DNA of 38,277 nt, from contig CAKZLG010000225.1 in the NCBI GenBank assembly GCA_937125035.1, positions 1 to 38,277 of the forward strand, given 5' to 3'. Under the pieces are notes generated by a model that saw only the letters and a program-made list of their open reading frames with translations, searched no databases and was not told where the DNA came from. The number at the start of each line of letters is the position of its first letter. The stretch's first letter is position 1. This stretch comes from an uncultured Maribacter sp. GTDB lineage: Bacteria > Bacteroidota > Bacteroidia > Flavobacteriales > Flavobacteriaceae. A program made the translations under genes and the position numbers. Shown in pieces: positions 15,452-24,401 of this stretch.

Positions 15452-17074
15452 TTATTCTATGGCCACGGTTATGGGCCAACCTTCAAACTGGTCCGCATGG
15501 GGCAAGGTCACGTCAACGTTTCTGGGCCAACATTCAAAAGTGGCGGTTTTATCTTTGGTATGTAACCGAATGAAACCGTAGCCTCCACCATACGACGGAC
15601 TTTCTGGATTAACGTAGGCCATCATACTGATTTTATTCCCAAAACCATCCAAATAATCCCCTGTCCAAGGTAAAGAGGTGTCCGTATTGGGCCGGTCTCC
15701 CGCTTTTTCATCCTCAGGCCACCACCATCTACTGTAGTAATCATTGACAATGGCGGGTACGACAAAGGCCCAAGGACCATCCCTGAAATCATGGATGCCA
15801 TGTTGGATCACAGTGGCCAAATGCTGGTCGCCCGCAATATGTACCGCACCGGCTTTTTTTATGAGTTCCAAGGCCTTTTGCCTCCCCGTTTGCGGCCATC
15901 CATTGCTGTCCAGGTCCGCATGTAACCTATTGTCCAGACTACCGTGTATATGGGCACCACCACAGAATCCGGTTTGGCTCAGCACCACTTTTACTAAAGC
16001 GGTGTCCCGTTGGCCCCAGGTGTCCAAAAATTGAAGTTGCCTATCGCCCAACAAGGTAAGCCCTGGCAGATCTATGGAAGCGGGATCGTAATCCGGATTG
16101 CTGATATGGTCTGGTCGCGGGCCCTGCTGTGGAATCTTCCCTTCAGGGCCGGATTTGAACTTCCGGTCCTCTAAAATGGCAAAGTCCACCCCACCCAAAA
16201 CCATGTTGGTATAGTATACGCCAATGCCCTGTTCAATGGGCGCGGCATCAAAGGGATCGGGCAAGTGGGCCGTTTGGCAGCGCTCCACCATTTTTACATA
16301 GTCCGGATGATAGGTATAGCCGCCATCTGGGCCACCCGGACTTTTGGAGACTTTGCCGTTTTCACCCCAGAGATTGCCCTGACCAATGTCATGATCATCC
16401 GGGATGGTTATGCAGGGCCTGTGCCTAAAAGTTTCTTTGAACTGCAGCCCAAATTTCAACCAAGCGGCAGTATGTTCTGTATGGTCATAGGACTGGTCGC
16501 CCGCAAAAAAAATGAGGTCTGGATTTTGGTGGTTGATGTTGCGAACATAGTTTTCCCGCATTCCCCTGTCTTGGTTGCTGTTGCACGAAAGTGCCGCCAA
16601 GGTAATTTCCGTTTTGCTTTTGGGATCTTTGCGTATAGTGCCCTCAAAGCTGGCGTTGGTTCCGTGCCGCAGGCGGTACTTCCAATCTTGGGAGCTGTCC
16701 CAGTCCGCTATTCGGAACAGGGCAGACCAACCCAAGTCGTTGACGGGCTGTTTTTGCACTTCCTCCCAGGAGTTGTTCCTGTAGATCTCCAGGCGCACTT
16801 CCCTGGTTTCCTCTGGATAGAGGGGATATAGCTGGGCAGAGAGTTTCAGGGTATTTTGGTCCACGGTGTACAGGCCAAAGGCAACAACACTGTCCCGGGG
16901 CACCTTTAGTTCTATGATAGGGTTTTCCCCGCGGTTCCACCAGTCGTTTACGGCCAGGGTGTCCAATTTGTCAAAAGGGGCAATTACTGGGGGAACCTGT
17001 TTGGTTTCAACCTTGCCACAGCTCACGAACAGGCCGGAAATAAAAAAGAGGTAAAAGAGGGTTTTTAGGGTCAT
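15452..17074 (-). CDS. PhoD-like metallophosphatase lipoprotein
   Basis: A 540-residue calcineurin-fold phosphatase of the PhoD (alkaline phosphatase D-like) type, probably releasing phosphate from esters outside the cytoplasm. MTLKTLFYLFFISGLFVSC is a lipoprotein signal with Cys19. An N-terminal beta domain follows, then the metallophosphatase motifs: FFAGDQSYDH, TIPDDHDIGQG, DFAILEDRKFKSGP and HIAGDQHLATVIQHG. ATG 17074 is chosen because the 29 residues upstream in frame would bury the signal peptide. The ORF has its own short divergent promoter region (17075-17143). The true substrate is unknown; other phosphodiesterase roles are possible. Confidence 0.88.
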   Translation of the reverse strand: MTLKTLFYLFFISGLFVSCGKVETKQVPPVIAPFDKLDTLAVNDWWNRGENPIIELKVPRDSVVAFGLYTVDQNTLKLSAQLYPLYPEETREVRLEIYRNNSWEEVQKQPVNDLGWSALFRIADWDSSQDWKYRLRHGTNASFEGTIRKDPKSKTEITLAALSCNSNQDRGMRENYVRNINHQNPDLIFFAGDQSYDHTEHTAAWLKFGLQFKETFRHRPCITIPDDHDIGQGNLWGENGKVSKSPGGPDGGYTYHPDYVKMVERCQTAHLPDPFDAAPIEQGIGVYYTNMVLGGVDFAILEDRKFKSGPEGKIPQQGPRPDHISNPDYDPASIDLPGLTLLGDRQLQFLDTWGQRDTALVKVVLSQTGFCGGAHIHGSLDNRLHADLDSNGWPQTGRQKALELIKKAGAVHIAGDQHLATVIQHGIHDFRDGPWAFVVPAIVNDYYSRWWWPEDEKAGDRPNTDTSLPWTGDYLDGFGNKISMMAYVNPESPSYGGGYGFIRLHTKDKTATFECWPRNVDVTLPHADQFEGWPITVAIE

Positions 17075-17143
17075 GGTTGGTAAGGGTTTTGATGAATCAC
17101 CGACAAAGTGGGCTCTTAAAGATAGTATTTTTACAAAAAAAAC

Positions 17144-17527
17144 ATGATGCCAACAAACCATCTTATTTTTGTGTACAACGCAAGTTCAGGACTGGGGTCC
17201 GGTCTTTTGGATGTGGCCCATAAGATGTTGCGGCCCAGTACTTATGAATGCAACCTTTGTGCGCTTACATTTGGCACCTTTCGTGAACGTGGCAAATGGA
17301 AGGCATTTAGAAAGGGCTTACAAGAGCAGGGGCATACCTTGGCGTTTTTGCACAAAGACGAGTTCACCAAAACGTACGCCTCCAAATTTGGACATAAATT
17401 TGAGTTCCCTATTGTCTTAGCATCGGGCCCGTCTGGCCTTGAAGTGCTTATGGATGCTCAGCGCCTAAACAGTATCCAAACGCCTGAAGCCTTGGTGGGA
17501 CAACTGAAAAAAGTACTGGATTTATAG
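17144..17527 (+). CDS. conserved protein of unknown function with a CxxC motif
   Basis: A 127-residue soluble protein with no signal peptide. It opens with a hydrophobic strand HLIFVYNASSG, then a helix LLDVAHKMLRP, the motif ECNLCALTFG at about residue 35-44, an aromatic-basic stretch RGKWKAFRKGL, then FLHKDEF and FPIVLASG. I do not recognise a named family. The layout (strand, helix, CxxC, strand) recalls redox or metal-binding folds, but no function is claimed. Two tandem ATGs occur (17144 and 17147). Flanked by the PhoD gene (divergent) and engB (convergent), so probably expressed alone. Confidence 0.75.
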   Translation: MMPTNHLIFVYNASSGLGSGLLDVAHKMLRPSTYECNLCALTFGTFRERGKWKAFRKGLQEQGHTLAFLHKDEFTKTYASKFGHKFEFPIVLASGPSGLEVLMDAQRLNSIQTPEALVGQLKKVLDL

Positions 17528-17536
17528 AAGACCAGC

Positions 17537-18154
17537 TCAGGCGTCTTTGGCCCCAAAAAAGGAGCCGTTGATTTGCTCAATATAGCCCAAAACCTCTTCC
17601 CTGCCCATTTTTTTGGAGGAGGAAGTGACAAAATGTGGTGGGGCGGTCTCCCACATATCTTCCAATAACGCCGTAATATAGTGCTTCACCTGTCGTTCTA
17701 TGGCTTTTGGCTTTAATTTGTCCGCTTTGGTGAATATAATGCCGAATGGAATTTGGTTCTCCCCCAGCCATTGCATGAATTCCATGTCAATTTTTTGGGG
17801 TTCGTGCCGTATATCGATGAGCACAAAGGAGCAGACCAATTGTTCCCGTTCCAAAAAGTAGTGGCGTATGTATTTTTGAAAGGTGTTTTTATCCTTTTTG
17901 GATACTTTGGCGTAACCATAACCGGGCAAATCCACCAAAAACCAATTGTCATTGATCTTAAAGTGGTTGATCAGCTGCGTTTTTCCGGGTCTTCCGGAGG
18001 TCTTGGCCAAACCTTTTCGCTCGGTGAGCATATTGATCAAAGATGATTTGCCCACGTTGGATCGGCCAATAAAGGCGTATTCCGGCAGAGGCTCATTAGG
18101 GCATTTGGCCACATTGGAGTTGCTCATGACAAAGTCGGCCGACTTTATTTTCAT
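17537..18154 (-). CDS. engB: ribosome biogenesis GTP-binding protein EngB
   Basis: EngB (YsxC/YihA) is an essential GTPase acting in 50S subunit assembly. The 205-residue protein starts [19 protein letters not shown] and has G1 [10 protein letters not shown], switch-I region [12 protein letters not shown]3 [11 protein letters not shown]4 TKADK and G5-like TSSSK near the C-terminus. ATG 18154 is preferred; the longer frame from 18205 adds 17 non-conserved residues that overlap the upstream gene. It follows the alpha/beta hydrolase gene by 10 nt and is likely in the same transcript. Confidence 0.95.
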   Translation of the reverse strand: MKIKSADFVMSNSNVAKCPNEPLPEYAFIGRSNVGKSSLINMLTERKGLAKTSGRPGKTQLINHFKINDNWFLVDLPGYGYAKVSKKDKNTFQKYIRHYFLEREQLVCSFVLIDIRHEPQKIDMEFMQWLGENQIPFGIIFTKADKLKPKAIERQVKHYITALLEDMWETAPPHFVTSSSKKMGREEVLGYIEQINGSFFGAKDA

Positions 18155-18164
18155 GTGAACGGGA

Positions 18165-18929
18165 TTAAAATTTTCGCTGTTCCAGCCAGCTATCCAAGAT
18201 CTCATTGAATTCCTTGGGGTGCTCCATCATAGGGGCATGGCCACACTCCTTGATCCAATACAGCTCTGAATCGGGCAAAAGTTCGTGGAATTCCTTGGCC
18301 ACATTGGGAGGGGTCACATTATCGTTTTCGCCCCAAATGATGCAGGTGGGGGTGTTCATTTTGGGCAAATCCTTGCTCATGTTGTGCCGTATGGCACTTT
18401 TGGCAATGGCCAAGGTCTTTACCAATTTCATCCTGTCGTTCACCGTGGCAAAGACCTCATCCACAATTTCCTTCGTGGCCACCTCTGGGTCGTAGAAAAC
18501 GTCCTGGGCCTTTTTCTTAATGAATTCATAGTCGCCCCGTTTGGGGTAACCGTCCCCCATAGCGCTTTCATAAAGGCCAGAACTGCCCGTGATCACCAGT
18601 GCCTTTACCATCTCGGGAAAGAGTTTGGTATGGAGCAGACCAATATGCCCACCTAGTGAATTGCCAAGAAGAATGACATCCTTAAGGTTTTTGTATTCAA
18701 TGAACTGTTCCAAGTACTTTGCAAAGTTCTTGACGTTGGTCTTGAGCATGGGCATGTCATAAATGGGAAGTTCTGGAATGAGCACTTTATAGCCCTTTTT
18801 GGGAAAATGCTCGGTGACACCCTGAAAATTGCTCAAGCCGCCCATTAAGCCATGAAGAATAATGATGGGGGTACCCTCCCCCTTTTCAATATACCTGAAT
18901 TTTCCGTCCTTGATTATCTCGTCTTTCAT
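18165..18929 (-). CDS. alpha/beta-fold hydrolase
   Basis: A 254-residue alpha/beta hydrolase with the oxyanion-hole motif LHGLMGG near 25-31, the nucleophile elbow GNSLGG (Ser91), an acidic residue in [10 protein letters not shown] and the catalytic His in [11 protein letters not shown] near 233. All three catalytic positions are filled, so it should be active on an ester-like or similar bond; the substrate cannot be inferred. No signal peptide is seen, so it is cytoplasmic. It lies directly upstream of engB and divergent from mraZ. Confidence 0.88.
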   Translation of the reverse strand: MKDEIIKDGKFRYIEKGEGTPIIILHGLMGGLSNFQGVTEHFPKKGYKVLIPELPIYDMPMLKTNVKNFAKYLEQFIEYKNLKDVILLGNSLGGHIGLLHTKLFPEMVKALVITGSSGLYESAMGDGYPKRGDYEFIKKKAQDVFYDPEVATKEIVDEVFATVNDRMKLVKTLAIAKSAIRHNMSKDLPKMNTPTCIIWGENDNVTPPNVAKEFHELLPDSELYWIKECGHAPMMEHPKEFNEILDSWLEQRKF

Positions 18930-18952
18930 TCAGAATGGCACTGCTTGTTCGG

Positions 18953-18960
18953 CAAATATA
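18953..18960 (-). promoter_or_regulatory. probable -7 box of the hydrolase-engB unit
   Basis: Read on the minus strand, TATATTTG is a perfect TAnnTTTG box 24 nt before the hydrolase ATG. The -33 element is not clear. Confidence 0.5.
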
Positions 18961-19120
18961 GGCATTTCAATATTATGGGCATATAAAGTTTTTTGCTGTG
19001 TAAGGCCCGTTATTTTTTGATTGGACTTCATTGAAAAAGAACACAAAGTGGTAAATGAAGTTCAGTTTTTTGCAGATAAGTGGCATTTGGAGTTCAAAAT
19101 AGTGGGATTTTATTAACAAA

Positions 19121-19145
19121 GTGTTTTTTTGTGGTAAAATGTGGT
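19121..19145 (+). promoter_or_regulatory. candidate MraZ operator: three 10-bp direct repeats
   Basis: GTGTT (19121), GTGGT (19131) and GTGGT (19141) are spaced exactly 10 bp apart, each followed by five A/T bases. MraZ proteins are known to bind short G-rich direct repeats separated by 5 nt upstream of their own gene. The repeats overlap the likely -33 TTTG (19128-19131) and lie just before the -7 box, as expected for repression. Further GTGG words occur upstream at 19048, 19080 and 19102. Confidence 0.6.
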
Positions 19146-19164
19146 AATAATATTTATATATTTG
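19128..19164 (+). promoter_or_regulatory. promoter of the dcw operon
   Basis: TATATTTG at 19157-19164 is a perfect TAnnTTTG -7 box 24 nt before the mraZ start. The nearest TTTG (19128-19131) gives a 25-nt spacer, a little longer than usual. No other promoter is evident in the next 15 kb of co-directional genes. Confidence 0.6.
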
Positions 19165-19188
19165 AGTTGTAGAAATAAACCGGAGGGC

Positions 19189-19662
19189 TTGGATATCTTT
19201 TTCTTTGAAGTATTTAACTGTAAGGCTGATGCCAAGGGGCGTGTAATGCTCCCGGTTGCCCTGCGCAATCAGGTTACCCCCATCCTTAAGGACGGTTTTT
19301 ATATTAAAAAATCCTATTACGCCGATTGCCTGGAGCTGTACCCGGCCCATGAATGGGAGCGGGTAATGGCAGAGCTGAACGAAAAGAGCAGGTTTGATGA
19401 GGAGAATATAGACTTCATAAGGATGTATACCGCCGGGCTGCGCAGGGTAGAGGTAGATGGAACGGGCCGTTTGCTGATTCCTAAGGATTTGGTGAACATG
19501 GCCGGTATTGCCAAGGAAGTCACCATTGCGCCCATAGGCAAGCGGTTGGAGATATGGGACAAGGCCAAGTATGATAAGAAGATCATGGCGCCCAAGGACG
19601 AAAAGAAAAAACTGGCCAAGCAAGTGATGTCAGAGGCTAAACCCAAGGACAATGTATCATGA
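19189..19662 (+). CDS. mraZ: transcriptional regulator MraZ
   Basis: MraZ is a ring-forming AbrB-like DNA-binding protein that represses the dcw cluster through repeats upstream of its gene. The 157-residue product carries both half-sites of the fold: CKADAKGRVMLPVALR near residue 9 and VDGTGRLLIPKDL near 90. The start is probably TTG 19189 (MDIFFFEVFNCK), since that is where family similarity begins and GGAGGG lies just before it at 19182-19187, though the gap is very short. An upstream TTG (19162) is possible. No ATG start fits. The C-terminus is lysine-rich. It overlaps rsmH by 11 nt. Confidence 0.9.
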   Translation: MDIFFFEVFNCKADAKGRVMLPVALRNQVTPILKDGFYIKKSYYADCLELYPAHEWERVMAELNEKSRFDEENIDFIRMYTAGLRRVEVDGTGRLLIPKDLVNMAGIAKEVTIAPIGKRLEIWDKAKYDKKIMAPKDEKKKLAKQVMSEAKPKDNVS

Positions 19663-20545
19663 GCCAGTACTCCTTAAGGAGGCTGTGGACGGTTTGGGTA
19701 TAAAGGCGGATGGTGTATATGTGGATGTCACTTTTGGCGGCGGCGGCCATTCCCGGGAAATAGTGTCAAGATTGGGCCCGCAGGGCAAATTGTACGCCTT
19801 TGACCAAGATGAGGACGCGCAGGCCAATCGTCTGGACGATGAAAGGTTTATACTGATTGGGGAGAATTTTAGGTACATCACCCAATTTTTAAAGTTCTAT
19901 GGCATTCGGAAAGTAGATGGTATCCTTGCGGATTTTGGCGTATCGTCCCATCAATTTGATCAGGCCCAAAGGGGGTTTTCCACCCGTTTTGAATCTGAGT
20001 TGGATATGCGCATGAGCCGGCGGAGCGAAAGGTCTGCCCGCGAGGTGGTGAACGGGTATTCCTATGACGACCTCAGAAACGTGCTCTTTGAATACGGGGA
20101 GCTCCGAAACGCGAATGCCATGGCCAGGGCCATTGTGGGGCAACGGGAAGAGAGCCCTATAACCAGTTCGGAAGATTTGAAAAAAGCCCTGCACGGGTTT
20201 CTGCCAGAGCATAAAAGGCATAAGATCTTGGCCCAGGTCTACCAAGCCATACGGATAGAGGTAAACCAAGAAGTACAGGTCATAAAGGAGTTTTTGGAAC
20301 AGGTGCCCGCATTATTGCCTATAGGAGGCAGGCTCAGCGCCATTAGCTATCACTCCTTAGAAGATAGATTGGTAAAGCGCTTTATCCGCGCCGGGAAATT
20401 TGATGGGGAGCCAGAGAAGGATTTTTACGGGAACACAAACGTTCCCTTGAAAAAAGTGGGGCCGTTGATCGTGCCCTCAAAAACAGAGATAAAACGGAAC
20501 AATAGGGCGCGGAGCGCCAAACTCCGCATAGCTGAACGAATATAA
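19652..20545 (+). CDS. rsmH: 16S rRNA (cytosine1402-N4)-methyltransferase
   Basis: RsmH (MraW) methylates N4 of C1402 in 16S rRNA, tuning the ribosomal P site. The 297-residue product opens MYHEPVLLKEAVDGL and has the SAM-binding loop DVTFGGGGHS near 25-34, FDQDEDA, ILADFGVSSHQFD and the C-terminal ISYHSLEDRLVKRFI. It is the usual second dcw gene and overlaps mraZ by 11 nt. Confidence 0.97.
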   Translation: MYHEPVLLKEAVDGLGIKADGVYVDVTFGGGGHSREIVSRLGPQGKLYAFDQDEDAQANRLDDERFILIGENFRYITQFLKFYGIRKVDGILADFGVSSHQFDQAQRGFSTRFESELDMRMSRRSERSAREVVNGYSYDDLRNVLFEYGELRNANAMARAIVGQREESPITSSEDLKKALHGFLPEHKRHKILAQVYQAIRIEVNQEVQVIKEFLEQVPALLPIGGRLSAISYHSLEDRLVKRFIRAGKFDGEPEKDFYGNTNVPLKKVGPLIVPSKTEIKRNNRARSAKLRIAERI

Positions 20546-20578
20546 GGATGTAGGAACGATAGGATAAAAATTACGGAA

Positions 20579-20908
20579 ATGAAAAAAGGGGTTTTGAATC
20601 TTTTAAAGGGAACATTTTTAGTGAGCGGTGATGCCCCCAAAAATTGGTTGTTCATCATTTTTGCCTCCTTTCTTGCCGTGATCATGATCAGCAGCTCGCA
20701 CAGCGCGGATAAAAAGGTGCACAGGATTGCGGCCCTCAATGAGGAGGTAAAGGAATTGCGGAGCCAATTTGTGGACGTTCGCTCTGATGTTCAGCAATTG
20801 AAATTGGAATCCACCATATTGGGTGCCGTTTCCGAAAAAGGCCTGGTGCCCTCGGAGGCTCCTCCAAAGAAAATCAAAGTAAAATCCCGTAAAACAGACG
20901 ATCAATAA
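20579..20908 (+). CDS. ftsL: FtsL-like divisome protein
   Basis: A 109-residue bitopic membrane protein in the ftsL position between rsmH and ftsI. It has a cytoplasmic N-terminus of about 20 residues, one TM segment (WLFIIFASFLAVIMISSS, about 23-40), then a periplasmic coiled coil (IAALNEEVKELRSQFVDVRS and beyond) and a basic tail. FtsL helps recruit and activate FtsW-FtsI through FtsB/FtsQ. FtsL sequences diverge widely, so the call rests mainly on topology and position. Confidence 0.82.
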   Translation: MKKGVLNLLKGTFLVSGDAPKNWLFIIFASFLAVIMISSSHSADKKVHRIAALNEEVKELRSQFVDVRSDVQQLKLESTILGAVSEKGLVPSEAPPKKIKVKSRKTDDQ

Positions 20909-22914
20909 TGCCGGTAACCGAAAAGAAAATACTAACAAGACTTTACGTGGTGGCGGCTGGGCTGGTCTTGTTTGCCGGTGCCGTGATCTTTAAGTTGGTC
21001 TCCATACAAGTGGTGGACGGGGAGAAGTACCTGGCCCTGGCCGAAACAAGGACCACCAAAATGTTCACCATAGAGCCCAATAGGGGCAATCTCTATTCTG
21101 ATGACGGCAGTCTTTTGGCCACATCGGTTTCCAAATACACCATCCGTTTTGATGCGGTAACGGTCAGCGATAAGGACTTTAAGCAAAATGTGAAACCGCT
21201 CTCTGATGCCTTGGCCAATCTGTTTGGAAAGAGCTCCACACATTATCAGCAACTCTTGCGTAAGGCCCGGCAGAACAAAAACCGTTATGCCCTGATCGCC
21301 CGCAATCTTGACTATTCGGACTACATGGCCGTAAAGGGCTTTCCCTTGTTCAATAAAGGGGCGTTCAAGGGCGGACTCATCATAGAGCAGAAAACAAAGA
21401 GGGAGCACCCCTTGGGGAAAATCGCCGAACGCAGCGTGGGCTATGAGCGCGTAGATGAAAATGGGTATCGGACCCGGGTGGGCATGGAAGGCGCCTTCAG
21501 TGAGTATTTAAGTGGGGTGGCGGGCAAGCGCTCCAAGCAAAAAATCGCCAAGGGCCAATGGAAGCCCATTGGCATGGACAATATTGTGGAGCCCAAAGAT
21601 GGCTATGATGTGTATTCCACCATAGACATCAATATACAGGACATAGCGCACCACGCGCTACTGAAACAGTTGGAACATTACAAAGCAGACCATGGGTCCG
21701 TCATTGTCATGGAGACAAAGACCGGGGAGGTCAAGGCCATCTCCAATTTGGGCCGTACCGAGGCCGGGAAATATTATGAACGCCTCAATTACGCCATTGG
21801 TGAATCTCACGAGCCCGGCTCCACCTTTAAGCTCATGAACTTGGTAGCGGCCTTGGAAGAAGGCGTGGTGGACACCAGTACCGTGGTGGATACGGAAAAG
21901 GGCAGATGGCGCTTGTACGATCGTACCGTGAGGGATTCCAAATGGGGTGGTTATGGAGAGATCAGCGTGGCCCAGGCCTTTGAGGTTTCCTCCAATACGG
22001 CATTTGCCAAAATCATCCATAACAATTTCAAGGATGACCCAGAGCGCTATGTCAACCGACTTATGAGCATGGGGGTACACCAAGAATTGGGGCTTCCGGT
22101 AAAAGGGGAGGGCACTCCCGTGATCAGATACCCTGGTGATAAGGGATGGTCTGGGGTTTCCCTGGCCTGGATGGGCTATGGGTATGAAGTGGCCTTGACA
22201 CCCTTGCAGACCCTGGCGTTTTACAATGCCATAGCCAATGATGGTGAATTGATAAAGCCAAGGCTCATCAAAGAAGTGAAGGAATGGAACAAAACCATTA
22301 AAAAGTTTGAAAAGGAAGTGCTCATTCCCTCCATTTGCTCTAAGGAAACTGCAAAAAAAGTACAGCAACTCCTAAAGAATGTGGTAGAGAAAGAACATGG
22401 TACGGGCCATGGCCTGTATTCTTCCACCTTTTCCATGGCCGGTAAAACAGGTACGTGTCAGAAGAACTACGTGGCCAAGGACCCTGATAAATTGAAGTAC
22501 ATTTCCACCTTTGCCGGTTATTTTCCGGCAGATGACCCCAAATATTCCTGTATCGTGGTCATCCATGAACCAGATAAGAGTGTGGGCTATTATGGTGCTG
22601 ATGTGTCCGGACCGGTCTTTAAATCCATTGCCCAAAAGGTATTTACAACGTCCCCATCAACAGATGAGGTGGATATACAGGAGGCCTTAGTGGCCGATCT
22701 GGACAAAGCCTACGAAGGTTTTTTTGAAAATGCGGCCAAGGTGCACACCAGTATGCCCAATGTGAAAGGGATGAGTGGAATGGACGCCGTATCCATTTTG
22801 GAAAATCTGGGATTGGAAGTGGAGGTGAAGGGCAACGGAAAAGTTAGAAGACAATCCATAGCCTCAGGAACGGATATCCGAAAAGGACATAAAATAGTAT
22901 TGGAACTTTCATGA
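20908..22914 (+). CDS. ftsI: septal peptidoglycan transpeptidase (FtsI/PBP3) with PASTA domain
   Basis: FtsI crosslinks septal peptidoglycan as a class B penicillin-binding protein. The 668-residue product has a short cytoplasmic N-terminus, one TM (about 12-32), a dimerisation domain, then the transpeptidase with active-site STFK in HEPGSTFKLMN near 305, SSNTAF (SxN) near 365 and AGKTGTC (KTG) near 513. A C-terminal PASTA domain (MPNVKGMSGMDAVSILENLG onward) of about 60 residues follows, making it SpoVD-like. Start overlaps the ftsL stop by one base; its end overlaps murE by 4 nt. Confidence 0.95.
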   Translation: MPVTEKKILTRLYVVAAGLVLFAGAVIFKLVSIQVVDGEKYLALAETRTTKMFTIEPNRGNLYSDDGSLLATSVSKYTIRFDAVTVSDKDFKQNVKPLSDALANLFGKSSTHYQQLLRKARQNKNRYALIARNLDYSDYMAVKGFPLFNKGAFKGGLIIEQKTKREHPLGKIAERSVGYERVDENGYRTRVGMEGAFSEYLSGVAGKRSKQKIAKGQWKPIGMDNIVEPKDGYDVYSTIDINIQDIAHHALLKQLEHYKADHGSVIVMETKTGEVKAISNLGRTEAGKYYERLNYAIGESHEPGSTFKLMNLVAALEEGVVDTSTVVDTEKGRWRLYDRTVRDSKWGGYGEISVAQAFEVSSNTAFAKIIHNNFKDDPERYVNRLMSMGVHQELGLPVKGEGTPVIRYPGDKGWSGVSLAWMGYGYEVALTPLQTLAFYNAIANDGELIKPRLIKEVKEWNKTIKKFEKEVLIPSICSKETAKKVQQLLKNVVEKEHGTGHGLYSSTFSMAGKTGTCQKNYVAKDPDKLKYISTFAGYFPADDPKYSCIVVIHEPDKSVGYYGADVSGPVFKSIAQKVFTTSPSTDEVDIQEALVADLDKAYEGFFENAAKVHTSMPNVKGMSGMDAVSILENLGLEVEVKGNGKVRRQSIASGTDIRKGHKIVLELS

Positions 22915-24374
22915 AATTGCTCAAGGACATATTATACGGGGTAAGCCTTAGGGCTGTAAGCGGCACTACCAATTGTAGTGTGGCCCAGATATGTTTTGAT
23001 TCAAGAAAGGTGGGCAAGGGTGATGTTTTCGTGGCCATAAAGGGCACGTTGACAGATGGCCATGCCTATATCAAGGATGTGGTGCAAGCCGGGGCACGGG
23101 CAGTGGTGTGTGAGCAGCTTCCCAAGCAGATGGAGGAAGAGGTGACCTATGTACAGGTAGACCAAGGCAATAGGGCCTTAGCCATCATGGCATCCAACTA
23201 CTATGACAATCCGTCCAAAAATTTAAAATTGGTCGGGGTTACGGGAACCAACGGCAAGACAACGGTAAGCAGCTTGCTGTATCAATTGTTCAAAAGGGCC
23301 GGTTATAAGGTAGGGCTTCTCAGCACCATTAAGATCATGATAGATGATGAGGAGCTGCCCGCTACCCATACCACACCAGATGCATTGAGCATCAACCAGA
23401 ACCTGAAGCGCATGAACGCGGCAGGGGTGGAGTTTTGTTTCATGGAGGCCAGCTCGCACGGCATCCATCAAAGAAGAACGGAGGGCCTGGTGTTCGCCGG
23501 GGCCATTTTCACCAATCTTTCCCATGATCATTTGGATTACCATAAAACATTCGCGGATTATAGGGATGCCAAGAAAATGTTGTTTGACAACCTCTCCAAA
23601 AAAGCCTTTGCCCTGACCAATGTAGACGATAAGAACGGCCTGGTAATGCTGCAGAACACCCCCGCAAAAAAATACACCTATGCCCTAAAAAATTATGCGG
23701 ATTACAGGGCCCAGGTCCTGGAGAACCAATTGGATGGTCAATTGGTGAAAATAAATGAAAATGATCTATGGACGCGCCTCATTGGTGAGTTCAATGCCTA
23801 TAATATCCTGGCCATATATGCCACGGCCGATTTATTGGGCCTTGAAACGCTGGAAATCTTGCGGCTATTGAGCGAGCTGGACAATGTGGACGGCAGGTTC
23901 CAATATTTCATATCTAAAAATAAAATTACGGCAATTGTTGATTATGCCCATACGCCGGATGCTTTAAAAAATGTGTTGATGACCATCAATACATTGAGGA
24001 CTGGAAATGAAAACGTCATCACCGTTGTGGGGTGTGGTGGCGATAGAGACAAGTCTAAGCGTCCGGTCATGGGCAATATCGCATCAGAAATGAGCAACAA
24101 GGCCATTTTCACATCAGACAATCCACGTTCGGAATCCCCTACAGCCATCATTGCGGATATGGAGGCCGGCGTAGAGCCCCAAAATATGGGGAAGATCATT
24201 TGTATTGAAAATAGAAAACAGGCCATAAAGGCGGCATGCCAAATGGCGACTGACAATGACATCATCCTTGTGGCCGGGAAAGGTCACGAGACCTACCAAG
24301 AGACCCTTGGAAAAAGGGAAGCGTTTGATGATTTTAAGATAATAAGGGAGCTGTTGCAGGATATGGGCAAGTAA
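22911..24374 (+). CDS. murE: UDP-MurNAc-L-Ala-D-Glu:meso-DAP ligase
   Basis: MurE adds the third residue to the UDP-MurNAc peptide. The 487-residue ligase has the P-loop GVTGTNGKTTVSSLL near 107, the middle-domain FMEASSHGIHQ and FTNLSHDHLDYHKT, and the C-terminal motif DNPRSESP, whose DNPR signature is associated with meso-diaminopimelate as substrate. GKGHETYQE near 460 is also typical. Starts within the ftsI stop (ATGA overlap). Confidence 0.96.
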   Translation: MKLLKDILYGVSLRAVSGTTNCSVAQICFDSRKVGKGDVFVAIKGTLTDGHAYIKDVVQAGARAVVCEQLPKQMEEEVTYVQVDQGNRALAIMASNYYDNPSKNLKLVGVTGTNGKTTVSSLLYQLFKRAGYKVGLLSTIKIMIDDEELPATHTTPDALSINQNLKRMNAAGVEFCFMEASSHGIHQRRTEGLVFAGAIFTNLSHDHLDYHKTFADYRDAKKMLFDNLSKKAFALTNVDDKNGLVMLQNTPAKKYTYALKNYADYRAQVLENQLDGQLVKINENDLWTRLIGEFNAYNILAIYATADLLGLETLEILRLLSELDNVDGRFQYFISKNKITAIVDYAHTPDALKNVLMTINTLRTGNENVITVVGCGGDRDKSKRPVMGNIASEMSNKAIFTSDNPRSESPTAIIADMEAGVEPQNMGKIICIENRKQAIKAACQMATDNDIILVAGKGHETYQETLGKREAFDDFKIIRELLQDMGK

Positions 24375-24401
24375 ACGCTACAGCGTAAGAAGAGGAATAC
24401 T

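Noticed and set aside
16265-16831. 188-codon plus-strand frame inside the PhoD-like gene
   Set aside because: Antisense to conserved metallophosphatase motifs; no domain seen.
21658-22368. 236-codon minus-strand frame inside ftsI
   Set aside because: Covers the transpeptidase active-site codons on the other strand; shadow frame.
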